From JAWXBM01 sp964470455 (lineage in GTDB: Bacteria; Pseudomonadota; Gammaproteobacteria; Xanthomonadales; SZUA-36): a stretch of DNA of 64,000 nt. Both the position numbers and the translations under genes were made by a program. Below, one piece after another: positions 42,085 to 51,231 of this stretch (within the stretch, counting starts at the first letter, position 1; the number at the start of each line of letters is the position of its first letter). The DNA is taken from NCBI GenBank assembly GCA_964470455.1, contig CAYYCX010000004.1:56228-120227 (forward strand), read 5' to 3'. The notes under the pieces are model-generated. The model had not been told where the DNA came from. It made no database searches and worked only from the letters and a program-made list of their open reading frames with translations.

Positions 42085-42232
42085 AGGCCAGAAAAGAGAA
42101 AGGGCCGGCAAGGGGTGAGCCGGCCCTTTCGTGAGACCCGATGCAAGGGGAACACCGGTCTCGGAACGAGAACGCCGTAAGGGGGAACGACATTCTCGAA
42201 CTGATCGTATTTCAATTCATCGAATTAAAAGT
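42085..42232 (-). ncRNA. Candidate structured small RNA with three matching hairpin loops
   Basis: Three tandem hairpins lie between the convergent zapE and bioC genes: 42098-42130 (12-bp stem), 42133-42162 and 42167-42198. Each exposes AAGGGG on the plus strand, CCCCTT on the minus strand. On the minus strand the last hairpin is followed by TCTCTTTTC, like an intrinsic terminator, and TACAAT (42244-42239) could be a -10 box, though no good -35 is seen. Strand and boundaries are inferred; it could also be a bioC 3'-UTR product. Confidence 0.45.
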
Positions 42233-42450
42233 TACAGAATTGTACAAGCCCCTTCTCTGTCTGGCTCCGATGATAGTACAGCTTCGGCAGTTTGGCAAAG
42301 ACTAAATTACACCCTGTTGAAAATGGTGAAGTGGCGGCCCGGGTACGCGAGGCGCGCCCAGGCGGTATTGATTTGGCTGTTACAGGGCCAGGGCCTTGAT
42401 GGGTGCGGTTTCAGTCACAACAGCGTACATTCAAATAGTGTGAACAGGCC
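42233..42450. other. Remainder of the zapE-bioC intergenic region
   Basis: AT-rich near 42200-42310, including the short palindrome AATTCATCGAATT (42213-42225). No coding sequence is visible. Confidence 0.3.
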
Positions 42451-43395
42451 CTAGCTGCGGCGGGAGCCCCGTAGAGCCTCTACGGAAAAGGTTGCGGTCT
42501 CCACGCCTCCGCTGCGCACTGGCTGGCCTTCCTCCGGCCCGAATGCCGCACCGTAGGCGATTTCCCAGCTGAGCGGCCAGCGGCCGGCAGGCTGGACCCC
42601 CGGATAATGGGCAATCACGTTCCCGCTGTTTTCGCCAAGGATTTCGAAATGTGTGAAGTAACTGGCCGCTCCCACCGCCTCCAGCTCACGCAACAAAGCT
42701 TCGAGGCTGGGGTACGTCAGGGTAATCTGCTCGGCGGCCATCACCGGTTCACGGAAGCCGGACGCCTGCAGCGCGTCACCAATATCGTGCATGTCCGGGA
42801 AACCCGCCAGCCCGGTATCCAAGCCAGCTGCCGAGCCTGCCTGTCTCAGTTCCAGCAATGAGTCGGTTACCGGCATGCTGAACAACAGCAGGCCGCCGGG
42901 CCGCAGCACGCGTCGCAGGCCGTTGAACAACTCAGGCAGGCTGGAAGACCATTGCAGGGACAGGTTGGCTACCAGCAGATCAGCGCTGCGATGCGCGAAC
43001 GGCAGGCTGCTGATATTGGCGCACACAACGCGCAGCGGGCGCAGGAACGAGCTTCGGCTGGCGGCCAGGCGACACATGGGCCAGGCGAAATCCACGGCAA
43101 CCACTTCGGCCTTGCGGTAGCGCCGCTTCAGCTCCGCAGCGCAGTAGCCCGTGCCGCAACCAAGATCGATGATGCGGGCCGGTTCACGCCGCTGGAATTC
43201 CACGCGCTCCAGCAGCCGGTCGGCCACTTCGCGCTCCAGGGCCGCAAACTGGTCATAGTGAACTGCCTGCTGCGAATAAATGCTCTCCAGCCGTGCCTGG
43301 TCGACCTGCTGGATCGACGTGGGCCGCGGTGCGGGCCGGGCTGTGACCTTTTGGCCGGGCGCTGCGGGTTCTGATTCCGAATGCCTGGAATTCAT
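42451..43395 (-). CDS. bioC: Malonyl-ACP O-methyltransferase BioC
   Basis: The 314-residue protein has a SAM-binding motif IIDLGCGTGY (75-84). BioC-type blocks follow: ADLLVANLSLQWSSSLPELF, RRVLRPGGLLLFSMP and YPSLEALLRELEAVGA. BioC methylates malonyl-ACP to start pimelate synthesis for biotin. The first ~35 residues are a low-complexity extension, so the true start could be later. comF follows divergently, as in many gammaproteobacterial biotin regions. Confidence 0.87.
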   Translation of the reverse strand: MNSRHSESEPAAPGQKVTARPAPRPTSIQQVDQARLESIYSQQAVHYDQFAALEREVADRLLERVEFQRREPARIIDLGCGTGYCAAELKRRYRKAEVVAVDFAWPMCRLAASRSSFLRPLRVVCANISSLPFAHRSADLLVANLSLQWSSSLPELFNGLRRVLRPGGLLLFSMPVTDSLLELRQAGSAAGLDTGLAGFPDMHDIGDALQASGFREPVMAAEQITLTYPSLEALLRELEAVGAASYFTHFEILGENSGNVIAHYPGVQPAGRWPLSWEIAYGAAFGPEEGQPVRSGGVETATFSVEALRGSRRS

Positions 43396-43607
43396 GCCAT
43401 GCGCCTGATTTCTTTGATCCTTGACATGCCCCCAATTCTGCCGCGCGTTGAGGCGCGGGCCAAGCTTTGTTGAAGGCCTTGTTGAAGGATCGCGGAGAAT
43501 TCCGACAGGTTGACGCGGGAAATTCCTGCATGAGCGGGTTCAAAGGCACGGCAGAATCATGACCCCGATCAAAAGCAGCGATCCGCTGCCACAGGAGATG
43601 CCGTTTC

Positions 43608-44366
43608 ATGGACATTCCGGCACCGGTCGTGGTGAAGCAAGTGCTGGAGAACCTGCTGCATTATTTGCTGCCAGGCTGTTGCCTTCTCTGTGGCCAGGCC
43701 TCTGGCCAGCAGCGGGTGTGCGCCGAATGTGCGCTCGAATTACCGCGAATCCACGCCGGTTGCCGCCAGTGCAGCCTGCCCGGCAATTCGGCCGCGGGCT
43801 TCGGCAACGCCGGGCTGTGTGCTGAATGTTCGCGCCGTCCGCCGGCCTGGGATCACGCCATTGCGGCACTGGTTTACGAGTACCCGGTGGATCACCTGGT
43901 GCGCAACTTCAAGTTTCACAAGGACCTGGCCTGCGGCCAGTTGCTGGCTGAAGAACTGGTGCGGGCCGTACAAGCACAACCAGAACCGCCCCACGAGACA
44001 CCCGCCTGGCCCGACCTGCTGGTTCCCGTGCCGCTGCATTTCCTGCGGCGCTGCCAGCGGGGATTCAACCAGGCCGAATTGCTGGCCACGGAGTTGCACC
44101 AGGCCTGCGGAATACCGCTGGAACGCCGGCTGCTGCGCCGTACCCGCGCCACGCCTGCCCAGTCCGGCCTGGACCGGAAGTCCCGGCAGCGCAATCTCAG
44201 GGGTGCTTTCAGCTGCGCGCCCCTGGCGGGACAGCACATTGCGCTCATTGACGATGTGCTCACCACCGGCGCTACGCTGCAGGAATGCTCCAGGGTGCTC
44301 AAACAGGCCGGCGCTTCACAGGTTTCGGTGTGGGTCGCTGCCCGCGTGCCGGCGCCGGGGCCGTGA
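43608..44366 (+). CDS. comF: ComF family phosphoribosyltransferase-like protein
   Basis: The 252-residue protein has an N-terminal zinc-binding part with paired cysteines (C25/C28, C38/C41, C52/C55, C71/C74). A type I PRTase domain follows, ending in the PRPP loop IALIDDVLTTGATLQEC. RGFNQAELLA and RKSRQRNLRGAF are typical ComF blocks. ComF homologues assist DNA uptake or recombination after import. Confidence 0.92.
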   Translation: MDIPAPVVVKQVLENLLHYLLPGCCLLCGQASGQQRVCAECALELPRIHAGCRQCSLPGNSAAGFGNAGLCAECSRRPPAWDHAIAALVYEYPVDHLVRNFKFHKDLACGQLLAEELVRAVQAQPEPPHETPAWPDLLVPVPLHFLRRCQRGFNQAELLATELHQACGIPLERRLLRRTRATPAQSGLDRKSRQRNLRGAFSCAPLAGQHIALIDDVLTTGATLQECSRVLKQAGASQVSVWVAARVPAPGP

Positions 44367-44411
44367 CGGCTGGGCCCGCTCCGGCACGTGGGCAAAAACC
44401 GCGCCCGGCCT

Positions 44412-45278
44412 TCAGCCGTTCGCGAGCCAATAGTGCCCGAGCAACCCGAGGAATATGCTGCAACCCACCCAGTTGTTGTGCAGGAAGGCGCGAAAACAGG
44501 CGGCAGGATCGCGCTCGCAAACGAGGTAACGTTGCCATGCAAACAGCAGGGCAACCGCGGCCAACGCTGCAAAGTACGGCCAGGCCCAAGCGTAAAACCA
44601 CCCCAGGACGACCAGCGCCGCCACCATCAGCACCATCAAGGTACTGATGATGGCCAGGTCATGGCGGCCAAACAGGATGGCGGTGGATTTGACGCCGATT
44701 TTCAGGTCATCCTCACGGTCAACCATCGCGTACAAAGTGTCGTACACCAGCACCCAGACCAGGTTGATGGCCAGCAGTGCCCAGGCCATCAGCGGCACGG
44801 CTCCGGTTTCGGCCGCGAATGCCATGGGAATGCCCCAGCTGAAAGCAAAACCCAGGGCAACCTGCGGCAGGTGGGTATAACGCTTGAAAAAAGGATAGGT
44901 CGCGGCCAAGGCCAGCCCGCCAAAGGACAACAAAACCGTTAACCGGTTGGTTTGCAGAACCAGCAGGAATGCCAGCACGAGCAGCAGCAGGAAACAGACC
45001 AGGGCCTGCCGCACGGTCAGTTCGCCACTGGCCAATGGCCGGCTTCTGGTGCGTTCGACATGCGGATCAAAATTACGGTCGGCGATATCGTTCATCACAC
45101 AACCGGCGGCGCGCATCAGCACCACGCCCAGGGTGAAAACCAGGAAGTTTTCCAAAGTGGGCCGGCCCTGGCCGGCAACCAGCAGGGCCCACCAGGTGGG
45201 CCACAGCAACAGCAGTATGCCGATCGGCCGGTCAAACCGCATCAATCGCCAATAGCTGTTCCACAAACCCGCGGCCAT
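44412..45278 (-). CDS. ubiA: 4-hydroxybenzoate polyprenyltransferase UbiA
   Basis: The 288-residue membrane protein has both aspartate-rich motifs: NDIADRNFD (63-71) and DTLYAMVDREDD (180-191). Eight to nine hydrophobic helices are visible. It attaches the polyprenyl chain to 4-hydroxybenzoate in ubiquinone synthesis at the inner membrane. It is convergent with comF. Confidence 0.94.
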   Translation of the reverse strand: MAAGLWNSYWRLMRFDRPIGILLLLWPTWWALLVAGQGRPTLENFLVFTLGVVLMRAAGCVMNDIADRNFDPHVERTRSRPLASGELTVRQALVCFLLLLVLAFLLVLQTNRLTVLLSFGGLALAATYPFFKRYTHLPQVALGFAFSWGIPMAFAAETGAVPLMAWALLAINLVWVLVYDTLYAMVDREDDLKIGVKSTAILFGRHDLAIISTLMVLMVAALVVLGWFYAWAWPYFAALAAVALLFAWQRYLVCERDPAACFRAFLHNNWVGCSIFLGLLGHYWLANG

Positions 45279-45444
45279 GCTCCGCTCCTCGCCAGACAGG
45301 CTGCTATTCTGACGGCTTGAACGTCAGGTGCAAGCCTGGCAGCCGTCGACGGTCAATGTTCGCCGGCCACCGGTTTGCAAAGTGGTGCAAACACCCACGC
45401 GCACGCTGGCTGCATGACACCGGGCTTTAGTAGACTCTGCTGCC

Positions 45445-46278
45445 ATGAACACCGAAGAATCGAAACCCGTTCCGCTGATCGACATCGGCTGCAACCTCGG
45501 CCACGAATCCTTTGATACCGACCGCGAACAGGTGATTGCCCGCGCCCGCGAAGCCGGCGTGGTGCAGTTGATCGTCACCGGGGCCAGCGAGCATGGCAGC
45601 ATCAAGGCGCTGGATATCGTCCGTTCGCATCCGGGCGAGCTGTTCGCCACGGCCGGAGTGCATCCGCACCTCGCCAGCGAATTCAACGCGGAAACCGACT
45701 CGGTGTTGCGTGAACTGTGCGACCGGGGCGAGGTGGTAGCCGTGGGGGAAACCGGGCTGGATTACTTTCGTGATTTTTCGCCCCGGGACCACCAGAAAGC
45801 CGCTTTTGAGCGCCAACTGGAGATCGCGGTGGATTGTGGCAAGCCCCTGTTCCTGCACCAGCGTGATGCCCACGCCGATTTCATCGCCATCCTGCGTGAA
45901 TTCCGCAACCGCCTGCATGAAGTGGTGGTGCATTGCTTCACCGGCACCCAGGCGGAAATGCATGAATGCCTCGACCTCGATTGCCACATCGGCATCACCG
46001 GCTGGATCTGCGATGAACGGCGCGGCACGCACATGCAGGCTTACATGAAGGACATTCCGCCGGAGCGGCTGCTGATCGAAACCGATGCGCCCTACCTCAA
46101 GCCGCGCGACTTGCGCCCAAGGGTGAAAACCCACCGCAATGAGCCCTGTTGGTTGCCGTGGATTGCGAGTACATTGGCACATTGCCGGAACGAATCGCCC
46201 GGCAAGCTGGCCGAATTCACTACGGCCAATGCTCGCCGGTTCTTTCACATACCGGCTCCAGGAGATGAGTGCGCATGA
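45445..46278 (+). CDS. tatD: TatD family metal-dependent DNase
   Basis: The 277-residue TIM-barrel hydrolase begins IDIGCNLGHESFDTDREQVI as in TatD proper. Metal and catalytic residues are present in TAGVHPHL, VGETGLDYFRD, FLHQRDAH, VHCFTGT and IETDAPYL. TatD is a 3'-5' exonuclease linked to oxidative DNA damage. Its stop overlaps the next start (ATGA). Confidence 0.92.
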   Translation: MNTEESKPVPLIDIGCNLGHESFDTDREQVIARAREAGVVQLIVTGASEHGSIKALDIVRSHPGELFATAGVHPHLASEFNAETDSVLRELCDRGEVVAVGETGLDYFRDFSPRDHQKAAFERQLEIAVDCGKPLFLHQRDAHADFIAILREFRNRLHEVVVHCFTGTQAEMHECLDLDCHIGITGWICDERRGTHMQAYMKDIPPERLLIETDAPYLKPRDLRPRVKTHRNEPCWLPWIASTLAHCRNESPGKLAEFTTANARRFFHIPAPGDECA

Positions 46279-46790
46279 ACGCCAGGAATGACAACAGCCC
46301 ACAGGAAACACCGGCTTCATCGCGCATGAGCCGCTTTGGCTTCAAGAAGCCGCGCATCTTTCCGCCGGTGTGGTTGCTGCTCTGCCTGCTGGCGCTGGTG
46401 GCGCTGGACCGCTGGTTACCCATCGCCCAGCTCTATCCTTCGCTGTCACGCTGGTGGAATTGGCTGGTGATACTGCCCGGCCTGGTGCTGATCATCATCG
46501 CCCTGGGCGGCTTCAGGAAAGCCGACACCGGGGCCGTGCCGTTCAGCAAATCCACGGCGCTGGTCACCGATGGCATCTACCGCTTCACCCGCAACCCCAT
46601 GTACCTGGGAATGGCATTGATCCTGGCCGGAGTGGCCATCCGGCTGGGCACGCTGTCGGCGTGGCTGCCGGTGGTGTTCTTCATTTTCATCATCCAGCGG
46701 CAGTTCGTACGCAACGAGGAAATTTTCCTCACCGCCATCTACGGCGACGAATTTCGCGCGTACTGCCGTAAAGTCCGGCCCTGGTTGTGA
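46275..46790 (+). CDS. Isoprenylcysteine carboxyl methyltransferase-like membrane protein
   Basis: The 171-residue protein starts at the ATG overlapping the tatD stop. Hydrophobic helices surround GIYRFTRNPMYLGMALILAG, the SAM-binding signature of the ICMT/PEMT membrane methyltransferases, and EEIFLTAIYGDEFRAYCRKV closes it. Bacterial members methylate varied small molecules or lipids. The substrate is unknown. Confidence 0.85.
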   Translation: MNARNDNSPQETPASSRMSRFGFKKPRIFPPVWLLLCLLALVALDRWLPIAQLYPSLSRWWNWLVILPGLVLIIIALGGFRKADTGAVPFSKSTALVTDGIYRFTRNPMYLGMALILAGVAIRLGTLSAWLPVVFFIFIIQRQFVRNEEIFLTAIYGDEFRAYCRKVRPWL

Positions 46791-46896
46791 TTTCCGGGCA
46801 CGCGGACTGGTATTTTTTCGATGAGATCAAAAACCCTTTACGTGGCAAACTGACGGGCAACCGGAGTTTGCCATACCGTTTCCAAGGAGCATTGCC

Positions 46897-47358
46897 ATGA
46901 AACCGCCATTTCAAGCCTGCCTTGCAGGCACCCTGTTGATGTGGTCAGTCGCCAGCCTGGCCCAGGCGCCCATCATCTACCCCGCTGGCGGCCAAAGTCC
47001 CGAACAGCAACAGAAGGACCAGGGCGAATGCCAGGTTTGGGCCACGCAAAACACCGGCATCGATCCTGCCGCCTTGGCCGCGGCGCCGCCCCCGGCATCC
47101 AGTTCCGGAGGTGGTGAGCGGGTCCGCGGCGCGGCCAGGGGTGCGGTGGCTGGCGCGGCCATCGGGGCCATCGCCGGTGATGCCGGCGAGGGCGCAGCCA
47201 TCGGGGCGGTGGTCGGCACCATGGCGGGAGGCCGCAGGTCGCGGCAGAACCAGGCTGCGCAGCAACAGTCCAGCCAGGCGCAAACCCAGCAGCAGCTGGA
47301 CACCTGGTACCGGGCGGTTGGCGCCTGCATGACCGCCCGCAACTATACCGTCAGCTGA
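46897..47358 (+). CDS. Exported glycine-zipper (YMGG-like) protein
   Basis: The 153-residue protein has a signal peptide ending SLAQA. A central glycine zipper follows (ARGAVAGAAIGAIAGDAGEG, then AIGAVVGTMAGG). The tail is Gln-rich, ending LDTWYRAVGACMTARNYTV. Such proteins associate with the outer membrane or envelope. The role is unknown. It lies 15 bp before the next exported protein gene. Confidence 0.8.
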   Translation: MKPPFQACLAGTLLMWSVASLAQAPIIYPAGGQSPEQQQKDQGECQVWATQNTGIDPAALAAAPPPASSSGGGERVRGAARGAVAGAAIGAIAGDAGEGAAIGAVVGTMAGGRRSRQNQAAQQQSSQAQTQQQLDTWYRAVGACMTARNYTVS

Positions 47359-47373
47359 ACGCGGGAGAACGAC

Positions 47374-47769
47374 ATGCATTCATCCACAAAGGCCATTGCA
47401 TTCACCCTCGCCTGCCTGGCTGCGAGCCCTGCTTTCGCTGCGGATTTTGACGGCAGCCAACCGCTGATTTGCGCAACCATCGAAGCGCGCGATTGCGTGC
47501 TGCAGTCAAGCTGTTTCAGTGGCGAGGCCAAGGAGGTCGGCGCGCCGGCGTTTTTCCGCCTCGACTTCAAACAAAAGATGATCCACGGCAAGGAACGTTC
47601 CGCACCGATCACCTCGATCGAGGAGAGCCCCGCCGCATTGTTGCTGCAAGGTGTGGAGAGCGGCTATGCCCTGTCCATCGGCATCGACAAGCAGGACGGT
47701 GACTTTTCCGCTTCAATAACCAACTTCGAAGGCACGTTCCTGCTGTTCGGGTACTGTACGGTGCTTTAG
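47374..47769 (+). CDS. Small exported protein of unknown function
   Basis: The 131-residue protein has a clear signal peptide (cleavage after SPAFA) and four cysteines in the mature chain (CATIEARDCVLQSSCF, GYCTVL). It otherwise looks like a small beta-rich domain. I do not recognise the family. It follows the glycine-zipper gene and ends at a bidirectional terminator. Confidence 0.75.
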   Translation: MHSSTKAIAFTLACLAASPAFAADFDGSQPLICATIEARDCVLQSSCFSGEAKEVGAPAFFRLDFKQKMIHGKERSAPITSIEESPAALLLQGVESGYALSIGIDKQDGDFSASITNFEGTFLLFGYCTVL

Positions 47770-47789
47770 CGACAGCGGGCACCATCCAT

Positions 47790-47816
47790 AAAAAAGGGGC
47801 CGCCTGGCCCCTTTTT
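47790..47816. terminator. Bidirectional Rho-independent terminator
   Basis: AAAAAAGGGGCC and GGCCCCTTTTT flank a GCCT loop between two convergent genes (the 131-residue protein and the desaturase), serving both. Confidence 0.9.
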
Positions 47817-47838
47817 CATCAATGCCCGGGCAATCCGA

Positions 47839-49077
47839 TCAGACTTGCACCTGGGCCGCCAACAAGGCCACGCGACGGTGCTGCATTTTCAGGCTGCGTT
47901 CCAGTTCGTGGTAGCGATCGGCCAGGGCCTGCTTTTCAGCTTCGATGCGGGCCGAAAACGCGGCCTTCTCGGCATCGAAGCGGGCGGATAGCGCAGCCTT
48001 TTCGGCATCGAACCGGTCAGACAGGGCCTGCTTGCCGAGCTGCACGCGCTCGATCTGCAACTGCTGCCATTCCTTCACCGTTTCCACAAACTGCGCGTAC
48101 TCCTGCTCCAGCTGTTCCTTCCAGCCGGCGCCGCCGTCCTGGATGCGCTCGAGCTTCTGTTGCGCGCGCTTGAATTCCATATTGAGTTTGGCGCGCAATA
48201 CCTTGAACGCAGGCGCGCGCTTGCGGTTTTTCACCAGGCCCAGCAAGGCGCAGGTGGAAATGAACCACTTGTTGATATCCAGGTGCCACCAGCGGATGCC
48301 GTTGCGGTAGTCGCTCTGGAACAGGTGATGATAGTTGTGGTAACCCTCGCCGTAGGTGATCAGCGCCAGGAAGTGGTTGTCGCGGGCCGAGTTTTCATCG
48401 GTGTAGGGTTGCGTGCCCCACATGTGCGCCAGCGAGTTGATGAAGAAGGTGACGTGGTGGCTGAATACCAGCCGCGCCACGCCCGCCAGCAGGAACATGC
48501 CCAGCATGTCGCCGGTGAGCCAGCCCAGGAACAGCGGCAACGCCAGGTTGGTCAGCCACACCAGGGTCCAGTACCAGCGGTGCTGGAAGGCCGCCACCTT
48601 GTCCTTGAACAAATCAGGCACGATGCTGTAATCCACCTCACCGCTCGGGTAGTCCTTCAGCATCCAGCCGATATGGGCAAACCAGAAGCCGCGGCCGATG
48701 GAATACGGGTCTTTTTCATTGTCATCCACATCGCGGTGGTGCACGCGATGGCGCGCCGACCAGACGATGATGCTGTTCTGCAAGGCCATGCCACCGAAAA
48801 TGGCCAGGAACCACTTCAGGATGGGGTGCGCTTCGTAGGTGCGGTGCGACCACAGGCGATGGTAACCGCTGCCGATGCCGATGCCGTTGAGCACCATGAA
48901 AATGGCGAAGAATGTCCAGGCCCAGGAGTCGTAGCCGTGCACGATGCCATACCAGGGCACGACTGTTATTGCAGCGAGGAAAGTGAGGCCCAGCACGGCG
49001 GTTACCGCCCAGTTCACGGTACCGTTGGAAGTCGGGGTTTTGCCCTGTTCGGGCGCGGAAACAGATTCCGTCATCAA
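47839..49077 (-). CDS. Acyl-CoA/fatty-acid delta-9-type desaturase with repeat tail
   Basis: The 412-residue membrane protein has the three histidine boxes HRLWSH (73-78), HRVHH (110-114) and HNYHH (247-251) of the diiron stearoyl-CoA-type desaturases, plus four hydrophobic segments. It inserts a double bond in acyl chains. Beyond residue 300 a long charged helix is added, ending with four 11-residue repeats (ALSDRFDAEKA, ALSARFDAEKA, AFSARIEAEKQ, ALADRYHELER at 351-394). This tail is not part of the usual enzyme. Confidence 0.9.
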   Translation of the reverse strand: MMTESVSAPEQGKTPTSNGTVNWAVTAVLGLTFLAAITVVPWYGIVHGYDSWAWTFFAIFMVLNGIGIGSGYHRLWSHRTYEAHPILKWFLAIFGGMALQNSIIVWSARHRVHHRDVDDNEKDPYSIGRGFWFAHIGWMLKDYPSGEVDYSIVPDLFKDKVAAFQHRWYWTLVWLTNLALPLFLGWLTGDMLGMFLLAGVARLVFSHHVTFFINSLAHMWGTQPYTDENSARDNHFLALITYGEGYHNYHHLFQSDYRNGIRWWHLDINKWFISTCALLGLVKNRKRAPAFKVLRAKLNMEFKRAQQKLERIQDGGAGWKEQLEQEYAQFVETVKEWQQLQIERVQLGKQALSDRFDAEKAALSARFDAEKAAFSARIEAEKQALADRYHELERSLKMQHRRVALLAAQVQV

Positions 49078-49189
49078 TGTGTTCCTGTGTTCAGAATTTC
49101 GGGTGCCTGCACCCGGCCATGGCCGGGCAGCAGAATAATGGCGCTAACTTTACCGCAAAAAGATTGCAGCCTGGAGATTTTTCCGGCAT

Positions 49190-49963
49190 TCAGGTGCGCA
49201 TCCCGACGCCGCGGTGCAGCAGCCACAGGCACCAGCCAAAGAGCAGGGCCCCGGCCACCAGGATTACGCCATAAGTCTGCAGCAGGCTGACATCCGATAC
49301 GCCCAGGATGCCGTAACGGAACCCATTGACCATGTACAGGATGGGATTGAAAACCGACACCTTCTGCCAGAACTCGGGCAGCAGGTCGATGGAATAAAAC
49401 ACACCGCCCAGGTAGGTGAGCGGCGCCAGCACAAAAGTCGGAATGATGGCGATGTCATCGAACTTCTGCGCGAATATGGCGTTCACCATACCGGCCAGCG
49501 CGAACACAACCGCGGTGAGCAGCAACACGCTGAGCGCCACCAGCAGATGGGTGACCTGCAGGTGGGTGAAAAACAGCGATACCAGCAACACCACGAAACC
49601 CACCATCAGGCCCCGCACCAATGCACCCGCCACGTAACCGGACATGATGATCCAGTTGGGCAGCGGCGAGATCAGCAGTTCCTCGATGTGTTTGCCGAAC
49701 TTGGCGCCAAAGAACGATGAAACCATGTTGCCGTAGCTGTTGGTGATCACGGACATGATCACCAGGCCCGGCACGATGTACTCCATGTAGGTAAAGCCAT
49801 CCATTTGCCCGATACGGCCGCCGATCAGCTCACCGAAAATGATGAAATACAGCGACATGGTGATAGCCGGGGGTACGATGGTCTGGCCCCAGATACGCAG
49901 GATGCGGGTGATTTCCTTGCGCACGATGGTGGTGAAACCCACCCAGTTGGTATTGACGCTCAT
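49190..49963 (-). CDS. ABC-2 type transporter permease (YadH-like)
   Basis: The 257-residue protein has six hydrophobic segments and the ABC-2 membrane family pattern (NWVGFTTIVRKEITRILRIW start, PPAITMSLYFIIFGELIGGR, APLTYLGGVFYSIDLLP). It pairs with the ATPase gene immediately upstream (ATGA overlap). The exported substrate is unknown. Confidence 0.9.
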   Translation of the reverse strand: MSVNTNWVGFTTIVRKEITRILRIWGQTIVPPAITMSLYFIIFGELIGGRIGQMDGFTYMEYIVPGLVIMSVITNSYGNMVSSFFGAKFGKHIEELLISPLPNWIIMSGYVAGALVRGLMVGFVVLLVSLFFTHLQVTHLLVALSVLLLTAVVFALAGMVNAIFAQKFDDIAIIPTFVLAPLTYLGGVFYSIDLLPEFWQKVSVFNPILYMVNGFRYGILGVSDVSLLQTYGVILVAGALLFGWCLWLLHRGVGMRT

Positions 49964-50955
49964 GCCCGGCCTCCATGGCCGGCTACCTTGCCCTGAAGCT
50001 GACCCTGGCCCTGAACCTGGCCCCCGCCGATATCCTGCCTGGGTTTGTTTTGTTCAAGCATGCCGAGGAAAAGCTCTTCCAGGCGATTGGCCTTGTTGCG
50101 CATGCTGAGCACGTGGATGCCTTCGCGATCGAGCGCGGCAAACAGGCTGTTGAGTGACTTGGCCTTGGGCACGGAGGCTTCCAGGGTGCGTGGATCACTC
50201 AGGCTGATGTGCATGCCCTCCACGGTGGGCGGCTGCTGCAGTGTCTCGCGCAGGTCCAGCACGAACGTCTCAACCTGCAGCTGGGCCAGCAGGCTTTTCA
50301 CGTCGGTGTCCGCCACGATCTGGCCATGGTCGATGATGGCGATATTGCGGCACAGCTGCTCGGCTTCCTCCAGGTAGTGAGTGGTGAGTATGACGGTGGT
50401 ACCTGCTTCGTTGATGCCCTTGATGAATTCCCACATCGAGCGGCGGATTTCGATATCCACGCCGGCGGTGGGCTCATCGAGGATCAGCAGGCGGGGATCA
50501 TTCACCATGGCGCGGGCGATCATCAGGCGCCGCTTCATGCCGCCCGACAGCGTGCGCGAAGGCTTGAAAGCCTTGTCCCAGAGCTGCAACTGCCGCAGGT
50601 ATTTCTCGGCCCGTTCAGTGGCGATGCGCCTCGGAATGCCGTAATACCCGGCCTGGTTCACCACGATCTCAAACGGCTTTTCAAACATGTTGAAGTTCAG
50701 TTCCTGCGGCACCAGGCCGATGTAACTCATGGCCTTTGAACGCTGCTTCTGGACGCTGGTGCCGAACACCAGCGACTCACCTGAGGTTGCATTCACCAGC
50801 GAGGAAACAATGCCGATCAACGTGGACTTGCCCGCGCCATTGGGGCCCAGCAGGGCAAAAAAGTCACCTTCCGGCACGTTCAGCGAAATGCCCTTGAGCG
50901 CTTCCACGCCGTTGCCATACGTTTTCCGCAGGTCTTTGATTTGCAGTGCATACAT
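49960..50955 (-). CDS. ABC transporter ATP-binding protein (YadG-like)
   Basis: The 331-residue ATPase has Walker A GPNGAGKST (37-45), signature TLSGGMKRR and Walker B LLILDEPTAGVD. The C-terminus ends in a Gly/Gln run (GGGQVQGQGQLQGKVAGHGG) encoded by hexamer-periodic DNA, absent from typical YadG. It drives the adjacent permease. Confidence 0.91.
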   Translation of the reverse strand: MYALQIKDLRKTYGNGVEALKGISLNVPEGDFFALLGPNGAGKSTLIGIVSSLVNATSGESLVFGTSVQKQRSKAMSYIGLVPQELNFNMFEKPFEIVVNQAGYYGIPRRIATERAEKYLRQLQLWDKAFKPSRTLSGGMKRRLMIARAMVNDPRLLILDEPTAGVDIEIRRSMWEFIKGINEAGTTVILTTHYLEEAEQLCRNIAIIDHGQIVADTDVKSLLAQLQVETFVLDLRETLQQPPTVEGMHISLSDPRTLEASVPKAKSLNSLFAALDREGIHVLSMRNKANRLEELFLGMLEQNKPRQDIGGGQVQGQGQLQGKVAGHGGRA

Positions 50956-51231
50956 CGAAGGGGGTTTCCCGGGAGTATTCTGATTGGGGCGATGCCTATC
51001 CTAGCCCAGGCCGGCATGCGCATGTAATGGGCCTGGATGAACCCTTGAGGCCTGGTTACCCATATGGTGCGCAAATCGCGCCAGTTCAATGTCTGTCCTG
51101 CTGCCGGCGCAATTCCAGCCCGGCTAATTCGCACTGCGCACAAGCCGCGAAAATGACTATCCACCTATGGACACCAGCAATTTGAACCCCTATCTTGGCC
51201 GCTTCGACACAAGCAGAAGAACGCATTCCGC

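Noticed and set aside
42098..42198. Plus-strand reading of the hairpins as a CsrA sponge
   Set aside because: The loops have GGGG rather than the A-N-GGA core, the first loop has no GGA, and the plus strand has no terminator after the third hairpin.
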